Positions 1-7,458 of a DNA stretch of 64,000 nt are shown here, in pieces. The first letter of the stretch is position 1. Every line of letters begins with the position of its first letter. The DNA is from Streptococcus sp. 263_SSPC (GTDB lineage Bacteria > Bacillota > Bacilli > Lactobacillales > Aerococcaceae): contig NZ_JVNU01000025.1 of assembly GCF_001071995.1 (NCBI RefSeq), positions 172 to 64,171 of the forward strand, in the 5' to 3' direction. Under the pieces are notes generated by a model. That model had not been told where the DNA came from. It was given only the letters and a program-made list of their open reading frames with translations, and ran no database searches. A program made the translations under genes and the position numbers.

Positions 1-72
1 GAAGCTCCTACTACAACGGAAGCTCCTACTACAACGGAAGCTCCTACGACTACAGAAGCTCCTACTACAACA
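1..72 (+). repeat. 18-bp in-frame tandem repeat encoding EAPTTT
   Basis: Four consecutive 18-base units (1-18, 19-36, 37-54, 55-72) encode EAPTTT with only a few synonymous changes. The array probably continues upstream of the window. Repeats of this sort in wall-protein stalks change copy number by slippage or recombination. Confidence 0.9.
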
Positions 73-192
73 CCTGGACCAGAGTTACCAAATACTGGTA
101 CATCAAACAACACAGCCGTAATTCTAGCAGGAATCATCGTAACAATCTCTGCGATGTTCGTTCTCGTTTCTAAAAAAGCAGAACAAAACTAA
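1..192 (+). CDS. C-terminal end of an LPXTG cell-wall-anchored protein (5' partial)
   Basis: The reading frame is open from the window edge and ends at a TAA at 190-192. It begins with Pro/Thr-rich repeats (EAPTTT four times), a typical extended wall-spanning stalk. A sortase A sorting signal follows: LPNTG, a hydrophobic helix of about 20 residues, and a positively charged tail (KKAEQN). The protein is therefore exported and covalently linked to peptidoglycan. The functional N-terminal part is outside the window, so ligand or activity cannot be named. A strong terminator follows 18 bases after the stop. Confidence in the anchor is high; the overall role is unknown. Confidence 0.93.
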   Translation, partial: EAPTTTEAPTTTEAPTTTEAPTTTPGPELPNTGTSNNTAVILAGIIVTISAMFVLVSKKAEQN

Positions 193-210
193 TCTAAACA
201 AACCTATTTA

Positions 211-243
211 AAAAGCTAGCAGAAAAATCTGCTAGCTTTTTTT
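211..243 (+). terminator. Intrinsic terminator of the LPXTG gene
   Basis: AAAAAGCTAGCAGA pairs with TCTGCTAGCTTTTT around a 4-base A loop, followed by a T run. It lies directly downstream of the LPXTG stop codon. Confidence 0.93.
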
Positions 244-336
244 GCGCTTCCCAGTATAGGAAGTACATATCAATGAGATTCTTTTTCTCCTAATTTTTCC
301 TCATTTTTAGGCGATTTGAAAATAAGTTAGGCGATT

Positions 337-450
337 CTATCTACCTCCAAGCACCTCTCCCCCCTCCGCCGGGATTCCAAATGCAATAATGTGCTCATAA
401 TCCTCTGTTAGTTTAGCCCTATTTTCATCGCCATTATGCTCGCTTCTTAA
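337..450 (-). pseudogene. Possible coding remnant, family not recognised
   Basis: On the minus strand a frame of about 38 codons ends at a TAG at 337-339 and reads like protein, containing EDYEHIIAFGIPAEGGEV near its end. There is no credible start codon or ribosome binding site. Upstream the frame runs into the stem of a dispersed palindromic repeat. It could be the 3' stub of a gene destroyed by insertion or deletion, or a chance open frame. The rest of 245-460 shows nothing else. Confidence 0.25.
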
Positions 451-460
451 AAAGCACAAG

Positions 461-654
461 AAAAGATGACGGAGAACCTGCGGATGTTATACAAACCGTA
501 ACGTGTTTAGCATTACATGCGAATTAGTTGGCGTTGGAATTTATTCCCTACGCCAACTTTGAGGCTGTAAAGGTGAGAGACTCTTCGAGAATCGAACCGG
601 TGCAACGTTACGGTATGTATAACGAAAATCCGCAAGAGTTCGGAGTCATCTTTT
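461..654 (+). repeat. Dispersed palindromic element, copy A
   Basis: The outer arms, starting AAAAGATGAC and ending GTCATCTTTT, pair over about 40 bases with small bulges and include GTTATAC/GTATAAC and CCGTAACG/CGTTACGG. Inside are a hairpin (GTTGGCG / CGCCAAC) and a second imperfect one around GAGAGACTCTTC, followed by the family motif CCGGTGCA. The outer ends resemble a bidirectional terminator. The copy lies between the LPXTG gene and the MATE promoter, in forward orientation. Confidence 0.85.
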
Positions 655-670
655 CGGACCGTTGGTACGC

Positions 671-699
671 TTGACCATATGAACTGTTACGAGTATAAT
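671..699 (+). promoter_or_regulatory. Sigma-A promoter of the MATE gene (apparently leaderless)
   Basis: TTGACC at 671-676 and a perfect TATAAT at 694-699 are separated by 17 bases. Transcription should start about 7 bases downstream, which is at or next to the A of the MATE ATG at 707. No ribosome binding site fits between the -10 box and the start codon. Confidence 0.85.
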
Positions 700-706
700 T
701 TCCTTT

Positions 707-2059
707 ATGAAAAAAACAGCAATCAACTTAACAGACGGGCCGATTTTGCGGTCCATTATTGCATTTGCAATCCCAATTATCATTTCAAACATATTCCAGC
801 AACTATACAACACTGCCGATATCATGATTGTAGGGAGGTTCCTTGGGCAGGATGCGCTGGCAGCGGTTGGAGCCACAGCCGCCATCTTTGAACTCATCGT
901 CGGCTTCTCGCTTGGAGTCGGAAACGGGATGGGCGTTATTATCGCACGCTATTACGGCGCCAATAATCATCGTCTCTTGAAACGTGCCGTTGGAGCAACT
1001 CTTGTCATCGGCGCCTTTCTCAGTCTGCTTGTGGCCATTATCGGAAGTTTCGGCATGTATCCTCTCCTTCAGTTCCTTGGAACACCTGAGAGTATCATCA
1101 ATCAGTCGTATGAGTATATCTCGATTGTCGTGATCGGTATTGCTGTGACCTTCGCGTATAACCTCTGTGCGGGTCTACTTCGTGCAGTCGGCGACAGTCA
1201 GGCGGCACTCTACTTCCTGATTTTCTCAGCGGTCGTGAACGTGTTTTTAGATATCTTACTCATTACAACGTTCAACATGGGCGTTGCGGCAGCGGCGATT
1301 GCGACGATTATCGCACAAGGCTTATCGGCCGTCCTCTGCTTTATTTATATTAAAAAACGCGCCAGCTTCTTGATTCCAGCAAAAAGTGATTTCGTACGCG
1401 ACGACGAATTATACATGGACTTACTCAGCCAAGGCCTAGCCATGGGACTCATGTCGTCCATCGTATCGATTGGATCCGTGATGCTTCAATCTTCTATCAA
1501 CGCACTCGGACCAGTCATCATCAGCGCGCAAACGTCAGCACGACGCATCTTCGCGTTCTCGACACTCCCATTCGCGGCGATTGCGGCAGCGATGACGACC
1601 TTCACTTCGCAAAACTTCGGGGCAAACAAACCGCACCGTATCGCGAAAGGCATTCGTCAAGGAAGTCTCGTAGCGTTCGGCTGGGCAATTCTGGTATGCA
1701 TCTTCTTGTTCTTTGCAAGTCCTGCGTTAAATGAACTCATCTCTGGTTCAAGCGACTCTGTACTTCTGGAAAATGCGGCGCTCTACAACCGTATCGGGTC
1801 AGCGTTTTATATTCCGCTTGCGCTTCTATTGATTTTACGAAATAGTTTGCAAGGGCTAGGGCAAAAGGTAACGCCATTGGTTTCGAGCTTTATTGAGTTG
1901 GTGGGAAAGGTGATTTTTGTAATTTTTATCATTCCGCGCACTGGGTATCTTGGAGTGATTTTCTCGGAGCCGATTATCTGGTGTTTGATGGCGATTTATC
2001 TTTCATATGCCTTCTTGCGCCATCCGCTTATTAAAGAAGTAAGGCATGAAATATTTTAA
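707..2059 (+). CDS. MATE family multidrug/metabolite efflux transporter
   Basis: This 450-residue polytopic membrane protein has the two-fold repeated 12-helix MATE architecture. Its start, NLTDGPILRSIIAFAIPI followed by QQLYNTADIMIVGRF, is characteristic of the NorM/DinF-like branch. Such proteins export organic cations or metabolites using a Na+ or H+ gradient; the substrate cannot be told from sequence. An in-frame stop at 680-682 and family alignment from the very first residues fix the start at 707. The -10 box ends only 7 bases before the ATG, so the mRNA is probably leaderless. The gene is single, with palindromic elements A and B on either side. Confidence 0.93.
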   Translation: MKKTAINLTDGPILRSIIAFAIPIIISNIFQQLYNTADIMIVGRFLGQDALAAVGATAAIFELIVGFSLGVGNGMGVIIARYYGANNHRLLKRAVGATLVIGAFLSLLVAIIGSFGMYPLLQFLGTPESIINQSYEYISIVVIGIAVTFAYNLCAGLLRAVGDSQAALYFLIFSAVVNVFLDILLITTFNMGVAAAAIATIIAQGLSAVLCFIYIKKRASFLIPAKSDFVRDDELYMDLLSQGLAMGLMSSIVSIGSVMLQSSINALGPVIISAQTSARRIFAFSTLPFAAIAAAMTTFTSQNFGANKPHRIAKGIRQGSLVAFGWAILVCIFLFFASPALNELISGSSDSVLLENAALYNRIGSAFYIPLALLLILRNSLQGLGQKVTPLVSSFIELVGKVIFVIFIIPRTGYLGVIFSEPIIWCLMAIYLSYAFLRHPLIKEVRHEIF

Positions 2060-2060
2060 T

Positions 2061-2250
2061 AGAAAAGAGACAAAATAAAACCCTCGGTTTCTTCATAGTG
2101 TTGATGGTAAGGACACCGGGCTGAGCTTAAATCTCAGCCCTACCAAGCTTCAAACTGACTCTACGGGTCTTACCCTAGAGTCAGTAATTCACATTGGTTG
2201 TTCTTCCTTACCATTCACACTATAGAACCGAGGGATTTTTGTCTCTTTTC
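2061..2250 (-). repeat. Dispersed palindromic element, copy B (reverse)
   Basis: The outer arms GAAAAGAGACAAAA / TTTTGTCTCTTTTC continue inward through CCCTCGGTT / AACCGAGGG and GGTAAGG / CCTTACC. In reverse orientation it carries the conserved family segments (CACCGG, CTACCAAGCTTCAAACT, AATTCACATTGGTTG). Inner hairpins are GGGCTGAG / CTCAGCCC and GACTCTA / TAGAGTC. It begins right after the MATE stop and its ends would act as a terminator. Confidence 0.88.
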
Positions 2251-2390
2251 AGCGCTTCTTACTCTGAGAGATGACGCAAGAAGAAAGAATAGCCCTCTCT
2301 AACGCTAATTATCGGCACAGAGGGAAACTTCAAGTTAGCCAGTGCTTCAAAAGGATGCTGTCATAGAAGGAATGCTGCTGGACGATTTTT

Positions 2391-2437
2391 AGGTGTTGTT
2401 GGATTTCTTTTTGAAAATCCACAACACCTCTTTTTTT
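2391..2437 (+). terminator. Intrinsic terminator-like hairpin upstream of galK
   Basis: AGGTGTTGTTGGATTT pairs with AAAATCCACAACACCT and is followed by seven T. It lies between element B and the galK promoter, so it would insulate galK from upstream transcription. The stretch 2251-2390 shows no other feature. Confidence 0.8.
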
Positions 2438-2452
2438 ACCAAGATTTTGGCG

Positions 2453-2458
2453 TATAAT
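2453..2458 (+). promoter_or_regulatory. Probable -10 box of galK
   Basis: A perfect TATAAT lies 30 bases before the galK start; no convincing -35 box is seen at the right distance. The segment from this box to the start codon is closely similar to the segment in front of the methyltransferase gene at 3798-3838. Confidence 0.6.
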
Positions 2459-2488
2459 GAAGGTGAATAAACAGAAAGTGGTGATGAG

Positions 2489-3652
2489 ATGGGACAAATT
2501 ACAGAACAATTACGACAGACGTTTGTGGAGGTATATGGCACGGAGCCTGAGGAGAGCTTTTTTGCTCCGGGGCGTGTGAATTTGATTGGGGAACATATCG
2601 ACTATAATGGCGGGCACGTTTTTCCTTGCGCGATTACGCTGGGGACTTATGCGTGGGTGAAGCCACGGTCGGACAAGAGGCTCCGTCTCTATTCGGACAA
2701 TTTTCCGAAGGATGGTATACGCGAGCTCGATATGACCGACATGGCTTACAGGGGCAGTGACTCGTGGGCGAACTATGTCAAGGGCGTTTTCGTGTACTTG
2801 GCGGATCTCGGCTTCGCTTTTCCGCACGGCATGGACATCGCATTTTACGGAAACATCCCGAACGGCTCGGGCCTCTCATCGTCAGCCTCATTCGAGCTGC
2901 TCGTGGGCGTCATCGCTCGCAAAGTATATACTCTAGGCATCGACACGCTGGGTCTCGTGAAGGTTGGGAAACGTGTGGAAAATGACTTCATTGGTGTGAA
3001 TTCCGGCATCATGGACCAGTTCGCTGTAGGGATGGGCAAGAAGGACCACGCCATCTTCCTCAACTGTGCAACGCTGGAGTATGAACTCGTTCCTGTTAAA
3101 CTCGGCGACTATCGTATCGTGATTATGAACACGAATAAACGCCGCGAACTGGCCGATTCGAAATACAACGAACGCTTTGCCGAAACGCGCATTGCCTTGA
3201 AGGAACTACAAGAGCATGTGGCTATCGAAACCTTGGGAGACCTCACCATCGATCAGTTCGATGAGTTGAAGCATCACCTATCTAGCGAACTCTTTGTGAA
3301 ACGTGCTCGTCATGCCGTTAGTGAAAACGAACGGACGGTGCTTGCGACACGTGTCTTAAAAGAAGGCGACCTCGCTCACTTCGGACGTCTGATGAACGAG
3401 AGCCATCTCTCGACTGAACTCGACTACGAAGTAACCGGTAAGGAACTCGACACGCTCGTGCATACCGCTTGGGAACAAGCAGGCGTTCTTGGTGCTCGTA
3501 TGACAGGGGCTGGATTTGGCGGCTGTGCCATCGCGCTGGTGCATAAGGATCATATCGATGCCTTTAAAGCCAACGTTGCCAAAGTTTATACTAAAGAGAT
3601 TGGCTACGCTCCAAGTTTCTACATTGCCGAAATAGCAGACGGGGCGCATTAA
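2489..3652 (+). CDS. galK: Galactokinase
   Basis: This 387-residue GHMP-family kinase phosphorylates D-galactose with ATP to galactose-1-phosphate, the first step of the Leloir pathway in the cytosol. Visible motifs are the galactokinase signature GRVNLIGEHIDYN (about residues 28-40), the ATP-binding GHMP motif GSGLSSSASFE (about 126-136), and the C-terminal motif GARMTGAGFGGCAIAL. Length is normal for the family. No galT, galE or galactose transporter lies beside it, so the rest of the pathway must be elsewhere. It has its own -10 box and terminator. Confidence 0.97.
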   Translation: MGQITEQLRQTFVEVYGTEPEESFFAPGRVNLIGEHIDYNGGHVFPCAITLGTYAWVKPRSDKRLRLYSDNFPKDGIRELDMTDMAYRGSDSWANYVKGVFVYLADLGFAFPHGMDIAFYGNIPNGSGLSSSASFELLVGVIARKVYTLGIDTLGLVKVGKRVENDFIGVNSGIMDQFAVGMGKKDHAIFLNCATLEYELVPVKLGDYRIVIMNTNKRRELADSKYNERFAETRIALKELQEHVAIETLGDLTIDQFDELKHHLSSELFVKRARHAVSENERTVLATRVLKEGDLAHFGRLMNESHLSTELDYEVTGKELDTLVHTAWEQAGVLGARMTGAGFGGCAIALVHKDHIDAFKANVAKVYTKEIGYAPSFYIAEIADGAH

Positions 3653-3664
3653 TTTAAATAAAAA

Positions 3665-3702
3665 GAAAAGAGCATTGGATGTGGAAAATCCAATGCTCTT
3701 TC
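3665..3702 (+). terminator. galK terminator
   Basis: GAAAAGAGCATTGGAT pairs with ATCCAATGCTCTTTC around a GTGGAAA loop. A nearly identical hairpin follows the methyltransferase gene at 4651-4692. Confidence 0.9.
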
Positions 3703-3774
3703 TGTGAAGGTATTTATTATCTACCCCTTCACTATAGCATACTTATTTTTATAATCAAGTAAATTAGTGGACAC

Positions 3775-3803
3775 TTCCCTACTTTTCCTAGCAATAGTAT
3801 AAT
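3775..3803 (+). promoter_or_regulatory. Promoter of the methyltransferase gene
   Basis: TATAAT at 3798-3803 has a weak -35-like TTCCCT 17 bases upstream. The following 5' leader with GAAAGTGGTGATGAGA is shared with galK, which suggests that the regulatory segment was duplicated. Confidence 0.6.
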
Positions 3804-3835
3804 GAACCTGAGAAGACGGAAAGTGGTGATGAGAG

Positions 3836-4600
3836 ATGAGCAATTATTTAAAATTAAATCAAGATAGATGGAATAATGTGAAAAATGCCTATACCGAGCC
3901 AGTAACACATGAAGAATTAGAAGAAGCTAAGAAACATCCAATTTCTGTTGCATTAACGGTTGGAAAAAAAGTTCCGGAAGAATGGTTTGAAAAAGCCAGC
4001 GGGAAAAAGATATTAGGGTTAGCTTGTGGTGGCGGTCAGCAGGGCCCCGTTTTTGCCGCAAAAGGTTATGATGTCACCATAATGGATTTTTCGACATCAC
4101 AATTACAAAAAGATGCGATGGTTGCTAAAAGAGAAGGCTTAACAATCAACACCGTTCAAGCCGATATGACAAAACCATTCCCATTTGAAGATGAAACCTT
4201 TGATATTATTTTTAATCCTGTTTCGAATGTCTATATAGAAGATTTAGAAAACATGTATAAAGAAGCCGCTCGTGTATTGAAAAAGGGCGGGCTGTTAATG
4301 GTCGGGTTTATGAATCCTTGGATATACATGTATGATGCTGACGTTGTATGGGACCAACCCGACGAGGAATTACTGTTAAAGTTTTCCATCCCTTTTAATT
4401 CAAAAGAGCTTGAAGCAGATGGCAAAATCACCATCAATCCAGAATACGGATATGAATTCAGCCATACCTTAGAAACTCAGATTCGAGGACAATTGAAAAA
4501 CGGTCTCGCGATGATCGATTTTTATGAATCGTGCGACAAAAGGCATCGATTATCCCGTTATGGCAATGACTATATCGCTACACTCTGCATCAAATTATAA
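3836..4600 (+). CDS. Class I SAM-dependent methyltransferase
   Basis: This 254-residue protein has a Rossmann methyltransferase core. Motif I reads ILGLACGGGQQGPVFAAKG (about residues 60-78), an acidic residue ends strand 2 (VTIMD), and motif IV/post-IV lies around FDIIFNPVSNVYIEDLE. It resembles the UbiE/YcgJ-like Methyltransf_11 group. The acceptor is unknown and no neighbouring pathway gene suggests one. Its flanks are odd: the 5' leader copies that of galK, and the 3' side carries a relic of the galK C-terminus and the same terminator. It was probably acquired into a duplicated galK locus. Confidence 0.85.
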   Translation: MSNYLKLNQDRWNNVKNAYTEPVTHEELEEAKKHPISVALTVGKKVPEEWFEKASGKKILGLACGGGQQGPVFAAKGYDVTIMDFSTSQLQKDAMVAKREGLTINTVQADMTKPFPFEDETFDIIFNPVSNVYIEDLENMYKEAARVLKKGGLLMVGFMNPWIYMYDADVVWDQPDEELLLKFSIPFNSKELEADGKITINPEYGYEFSHTLETQIRGQLKNGLAMIDFYESCDKRHRLSRYGNDYIATLCIKL

Positions 4601-4608
4601 TGTGATAG

Positions 4609-4644
4609 AACATCATCGTGCAAATCGCGGACGGCGCGCATTAA
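4609..4644 (+). pseudogene. Relic of the galK 3' end
   Basis: In frame, this segment reads NIIVQIADGAH followed by TAA. The intact galK ends FYIAEIADGAH and then TAA. Over 31 aligned bases about 24 match, several differences are synonymous, and the same terminator follows both. Nothing of the upstream galK body remains here. Confidence 0.75.
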
Positions 4645-4650
4645 TACAAA

Positions 4651-4692
4651 CAAAAAAAGAGCATTGGATGTGGAAAATCCAATACTCTTTCT
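4651..4692 (+). terminator. Duplicate of the galK terminator, ends the methyltransferase unit
   Basis: AAAGAGCATTGGAT / ATCCAATACTCTTT with the same GTGGAAA loop as at 3665-3702; one base differs in the stem. Confidence 0.88.
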
Positions 4693-4828
4693 GGCTTTAG
4701 TGATTGAAATATTCACTATTTTCTTGCTCCTTTAATATACCATAAATTTCTTTAATGTCAAGGTGCGCTTCATTCAAGGTAAAAGAACGGTGAGATTCCA
4801 CTCATACATGAAAAAGGTGAGGCAGTTT

Positions 4829-5013
4829 AAAAAAAGACAAAAGGCCCTCGGTTCTATAGTGTGAATGGTAAGAAGAGCAACCAATGTGAATTACTGACTC
4901 TAGGGTGTAACCCGTAGAGTCAGTTTGAAGCTTGGTAGGAGCCAAGACCTAGGCTTGGCCCGGTGCCTTACCATAAACACTATGTAGTAACCGAGGGTTA
5001 CTTTGTCTTTTTT
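4829..5013 (+). repeat. Dispersed palindromic element, copy C
   Basis: The outer arms AAAAAAGACAAA / TTTGTCTTTTTT continue through CCCTCGGTT / AACCGAGGG and GGTAAG / CTTACC. Inner hairpins are GACTCTAGGG / CCCGTAGAGTC and CCAAGACCTAGGCTTGG. Conserved single-stranded segments are GCAACCAATGTGAATTACT, AGTTTGAAGCTTGGTAGGA and CCGGTGC. It lies between convergent genes and its ends form a bidirectional terminator. Confidence 0.9.
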
Positions 5014-5014
5014 A

Positions 5015-6190
5015 TTATTTTTGCACTGACACAACTTCGAGCTCGCCGTTTTCGTTCTGAAGAACTTTAAACATAATCTCATCGCCTTCTTTTGGTCCGT
5101 CTGGGTGCTTCGAGTCCATCAAGAGCGTGCCAAAGCATTGGTTGCCTTCCACGCGCGAAATGCGGACCCATAAGCGTTCGGGATCCTTCGTTTTGTCTTC
5201 GTAGTAGAAAGCCACGCCAAAGTCATCGGGATGCTCGCGGTGGCGGAAACGGTCAAGGCCTTGGAAGGTACGTGTCTCTTCTTTTTCCTTGCTCTTCGTG
5301 TCATAGACTTCGGCAATAACGCGTCTTGCACGGTCTACGATATACGGATCCACTTCAATCCATTTCATCGAACAGAACTCGCAGTCATCGAGGTTCGCAA
5401 GACGGATAAGATACATCGTCTCTTCTGGAATGAGGCGCATGTCTAGCGTTGTTTCGCCCTCTTTTGCAATCCATAGCGGTTGGAACGAAACGCCAGCCTC
5501 TTCGTCGATATATCCGTAGAGGACAAGCCCCGTGTCGCCTGCCTGGGCAACTTCTGGCATCACGTCTTCGATTAGCGCCACGCAGCGAACGTAGACGAGT
5601 TGATGATAGAAGCTACGGAAAGAGGCGTCTTTTACTTTTTGCATTTGGCTTGCGATTGGGATTTCATTTGGGAAGAGTTCGCCTTTGATGTCGAGTCCTG
5701 GCGCAAATCCGCATCGATCAAGCCACTCTGGACTTGTCACCTCTGGAATCGGTTCGGCGTGGGCCTTAGAGGCGAAACGTTCTCTGCTATCGGCCACGAT
5801 GTCCACCGGCAGATCCAGGTTCACATGCTCCATCCATTTCCAACGATAATCATCCGGTAAATGCAAGAGCAAAATCTGCGTCTTGCCTTCATGCTCGTAA
5901 ATGTCCAGCACCTTGAAGTGGCTGTCGCGATTGGCCACGTGTAGCCCCCAGTTCGTGCCGTGCTCCGCCTTCGTCAGGTCAAAGAGGTGGTTGGATAAAA
6001 TGCTGAAACGGTGCGTCGTCACCATGCCCCCGACGCGACTCGTCGCATCGGTGAAGGCCGCGTTACGGACAATCTGCCCCACGTGGAACTTCGATGCTTC
6101 TTCTGGCGTGAGGTTGATATCTCTAGCAAACAGCTGCAATCCCGGCAGCATCTCATTCATTAATTGTTCGAGTTGTTGTACTTCTGTCAT
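5015..6190 (-). CDS. Uncharacterised cytosolic protein with a DUF2314-like C-terminus
   Basis: 391 residues, no signal peptide or membrane segment, acidic and rich in aromatic residues. The last 70 residues (DPERLWVRISRVEG, GTLLMDSKHPDG, GDEIMFKV) resemble the small DUF2314/YegJ-type domain, judged from memory. The rest, including the region around HEGKTQILLLHLPDDYRW, matches nothing I recognise. It starts with a good ribosome binding site 15 bases after the lipoprotein gene and is probably the second gene of that transcription unit. The multi-domain, immunity-protein-like look is only an impression. Confidence 0.7.
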   Translation of the reverse strand: MTEVQQLEQLMNEMLPGLQLFARDINLTPEEASKFHVGQIVRNAAFTDATSRVGGMVTTHRFSILSNHLFDLTKAEHGTNWGLHVANRDSHFKVLDIYEHEGKTQILLLHLPDDYRWKWMEHVNLDLPVDIVADSRERFASKAHAEPIPEVTSPEWLDRCGFAPGLDIKGELFPNEIPIASQMQKVKDASFRSFYHQLVYVRCVALIEDVMPEVAQAGDTGLVLYGYIDEEAGVSFQPLWIAKEGETTLDMRLIPEETMYLIRLANLDDCEFCSMKWIEVDPYIVDRARRVIAEVYDTKSKEKEETRTFQGLDRFRHREHPDDFGVAFYYEDKTKDPERLWVRISRVEGNQCFGTLLMDSKHPDGPKEGDEIMFKVLQNENGELEVVSVQK

Positions 6191-6205
6191 TCTAATTCTC
6201 CTGTC

Positions 6206-7285
6206 TTACCACAGTGCACGTGATAATGTTTCGCTATTGTAAGGTTCTAGGTTCACTACGGCCGACTTAATCGTTCCATCCGCGTTCTTCACCGTCTCTG
6301 GTGCTTTTTGCCCGATTAAAATCACTTTGCCATTGCCGACTTTGGCAAACACAATCACCGTCGTTCCAGATTCGGACACATAACACTCCACGATTTCATA
6401 AGGGACGTCTCCTTGTTTAAATGTGAGTTCTCCCCATGTAAACTTCGCCTTCATTCCAGCAACCGTTGCATATTGGAAGAGCTGGTCTGGAACGGCTAAA
6501 TCATAGTACTTGCGCTGCGTCGCGGGACTCGTGCGCTCATAAACTTCGCCCTTCTTACGCGCGTAAATGGCCATCACATCCGCAATCGATTGATTCGCAG
6601 ACGGCTTAGAGGTTGCTTTCCATGTCGCATTGTCGGTAAAGCCCTTGAGTAAATCCGCGTCCTTCACAACTTGGAACGCTGCTTTTGGCAAGGTCTCACG
6701 CGTCACATTGGTCGCATGAAGCACCAGTGGCTCTCCGTCTTCGTACCCAAAGAGGAACGCCTCTTTCTTCGCAGCATCCAAATACGCCTCCACCACGATC
6801 ACATCGTAGTCGTTTGAAGCCACAACGCCCATCATATTCCATTTGATCTTCTCGCCATCAAGCGTCGCTCCGTCCATGTGAATCGCTTCGTGCAAAGCCT
6901 CGAAATGCTGCCCAGTCGACGCATTCCAATGCTTCATGAAGTCGCTAAATCCAGTCGCATTAAAACGAACCAAGAGCTCCAAGTCTGAATAGGCATAGTC
7001 GATGTCATCCTTGTCGCTTGGAAACTGCGCAAACATCTCGTCACGGACCTTCTTGGCCGCGGCTAATCCTTCCGTAATATCCGCATCCTTGGCCGCTACA
7101 TTATACGCCAACTGCAACATCTCAAAATACGTCGCGTGCTCAGTCTGGGCAACCGTCGTCGGTGCCACCGTTGTCGCTTGAACCGTTGTAGCTGCCTGGG
7201 TCGTCCCCGCCTCTTCTGGCTTTTTGTTGCATGCCACAAGCGCCAACACACAAAGCGCTGATGCTAGGATTTGTCTTCTCTTCAT
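6206..7285 (-). CDS. Lipoprotein with Thr-rich linker, DUF4767-like
   Basis: The start is the ATG at 7285, preceded by GGAGGAGAG; an upstream in-frame ATG lacks such a site. This gives 359 residues. A lipoprotein signal (MKRRQ, hydrophobic core, LVAC) places the acylated Cys at residue 19. A Thr/Ala/Val linker follows and then a folded domain. The patterns FMKHWNASTGQHF and FLFGYEDGEPLVLHATNV recall DUF4767 domains found in Lactobacillales lipoproteins. It should sit on the outer face of the membrane; its function is unknown. Confidence 0.78.
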   Translation of the reverse strand: MKRRQILASALCVLALVACNKKPEEAGTTQAATTVQATTVAPTTVAQTEHATYFEMLQLAYNVAAKDADITEGLAAAKKVRDEMFAQFPSDKDDIDYAYSDLELLVRFNATGFSDFMKHWNASTGQHFEALHEAIHMDGATLDGEKIKWNMMGVVASNDYDVIVVEAYLDAAKKEAFLFGYEDGEPLVLHATNVTRETLPKAAFQVVKDADLLKGFTDNATWKATSKPSANQSIADVMAIYARKKGEVYERTSPATQRKYYDLAVPDQLFQYATVAGMKAKFTWGELTFKQGDVPYEIVECYVSESGTTVIVFAKVGNGKVILIGQKAPETVKNADGTIKSAVVNLEPYNSETLSRALW

Positions 7286-7326
7286 ACTCTCTCCTCCAAT
7301 CATGAAACCCTTCTCTATTCAAGATT

Positions 7327-7355
7327 ATTATAGCATAGGTGGGAAAGAAAAAGCA
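7327..7355 (-). promoter_or_regulatory. Promoter of the lipoprotein/5015 operon
   Basis: The minus strand reads TATAAT (7327-7332) preceded by TGC, an extended -10, with TGCTTT 17 bases upstream. Confidence 0.6.
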
Positions 7356-7370
7356 GGTGCTGGTGGAGAT

Positions 7371-7412
7371 AAAAAAAGGAATTAAGCAGAGAGTGTCTGC
7401 TTAATTCCTTTT
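7371..7412 (-). terminator. Terminator of the Type III restriction operon
   Basis: AAGGAATTAAGCAGA / TCTGCTTAATTCCTT with a 5-base loop and A/T runs on both sides. It can work in both directions. Confidence 0.9.
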
Positions 7413-7458
7413 AAAGCACTTCGACAGTTATTAAACTCTCGCCGAATCAATTTAGTTA

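Noticed and set aside
565-620. tRNA-like TTCGAnnC and CCGG motifs in element A
   Set aside because: No acceptor stem, anticodon arm or CCA-compatible folding; the same motifs recur in the dispersed repeat family.
4900-5082. Open frames crossing the palindromic elements (also near 57780-58019 and 37521-37709)
   Set aside because: They follow the repeat sequence, start without ribosome binding sites and are not conserved between copies.
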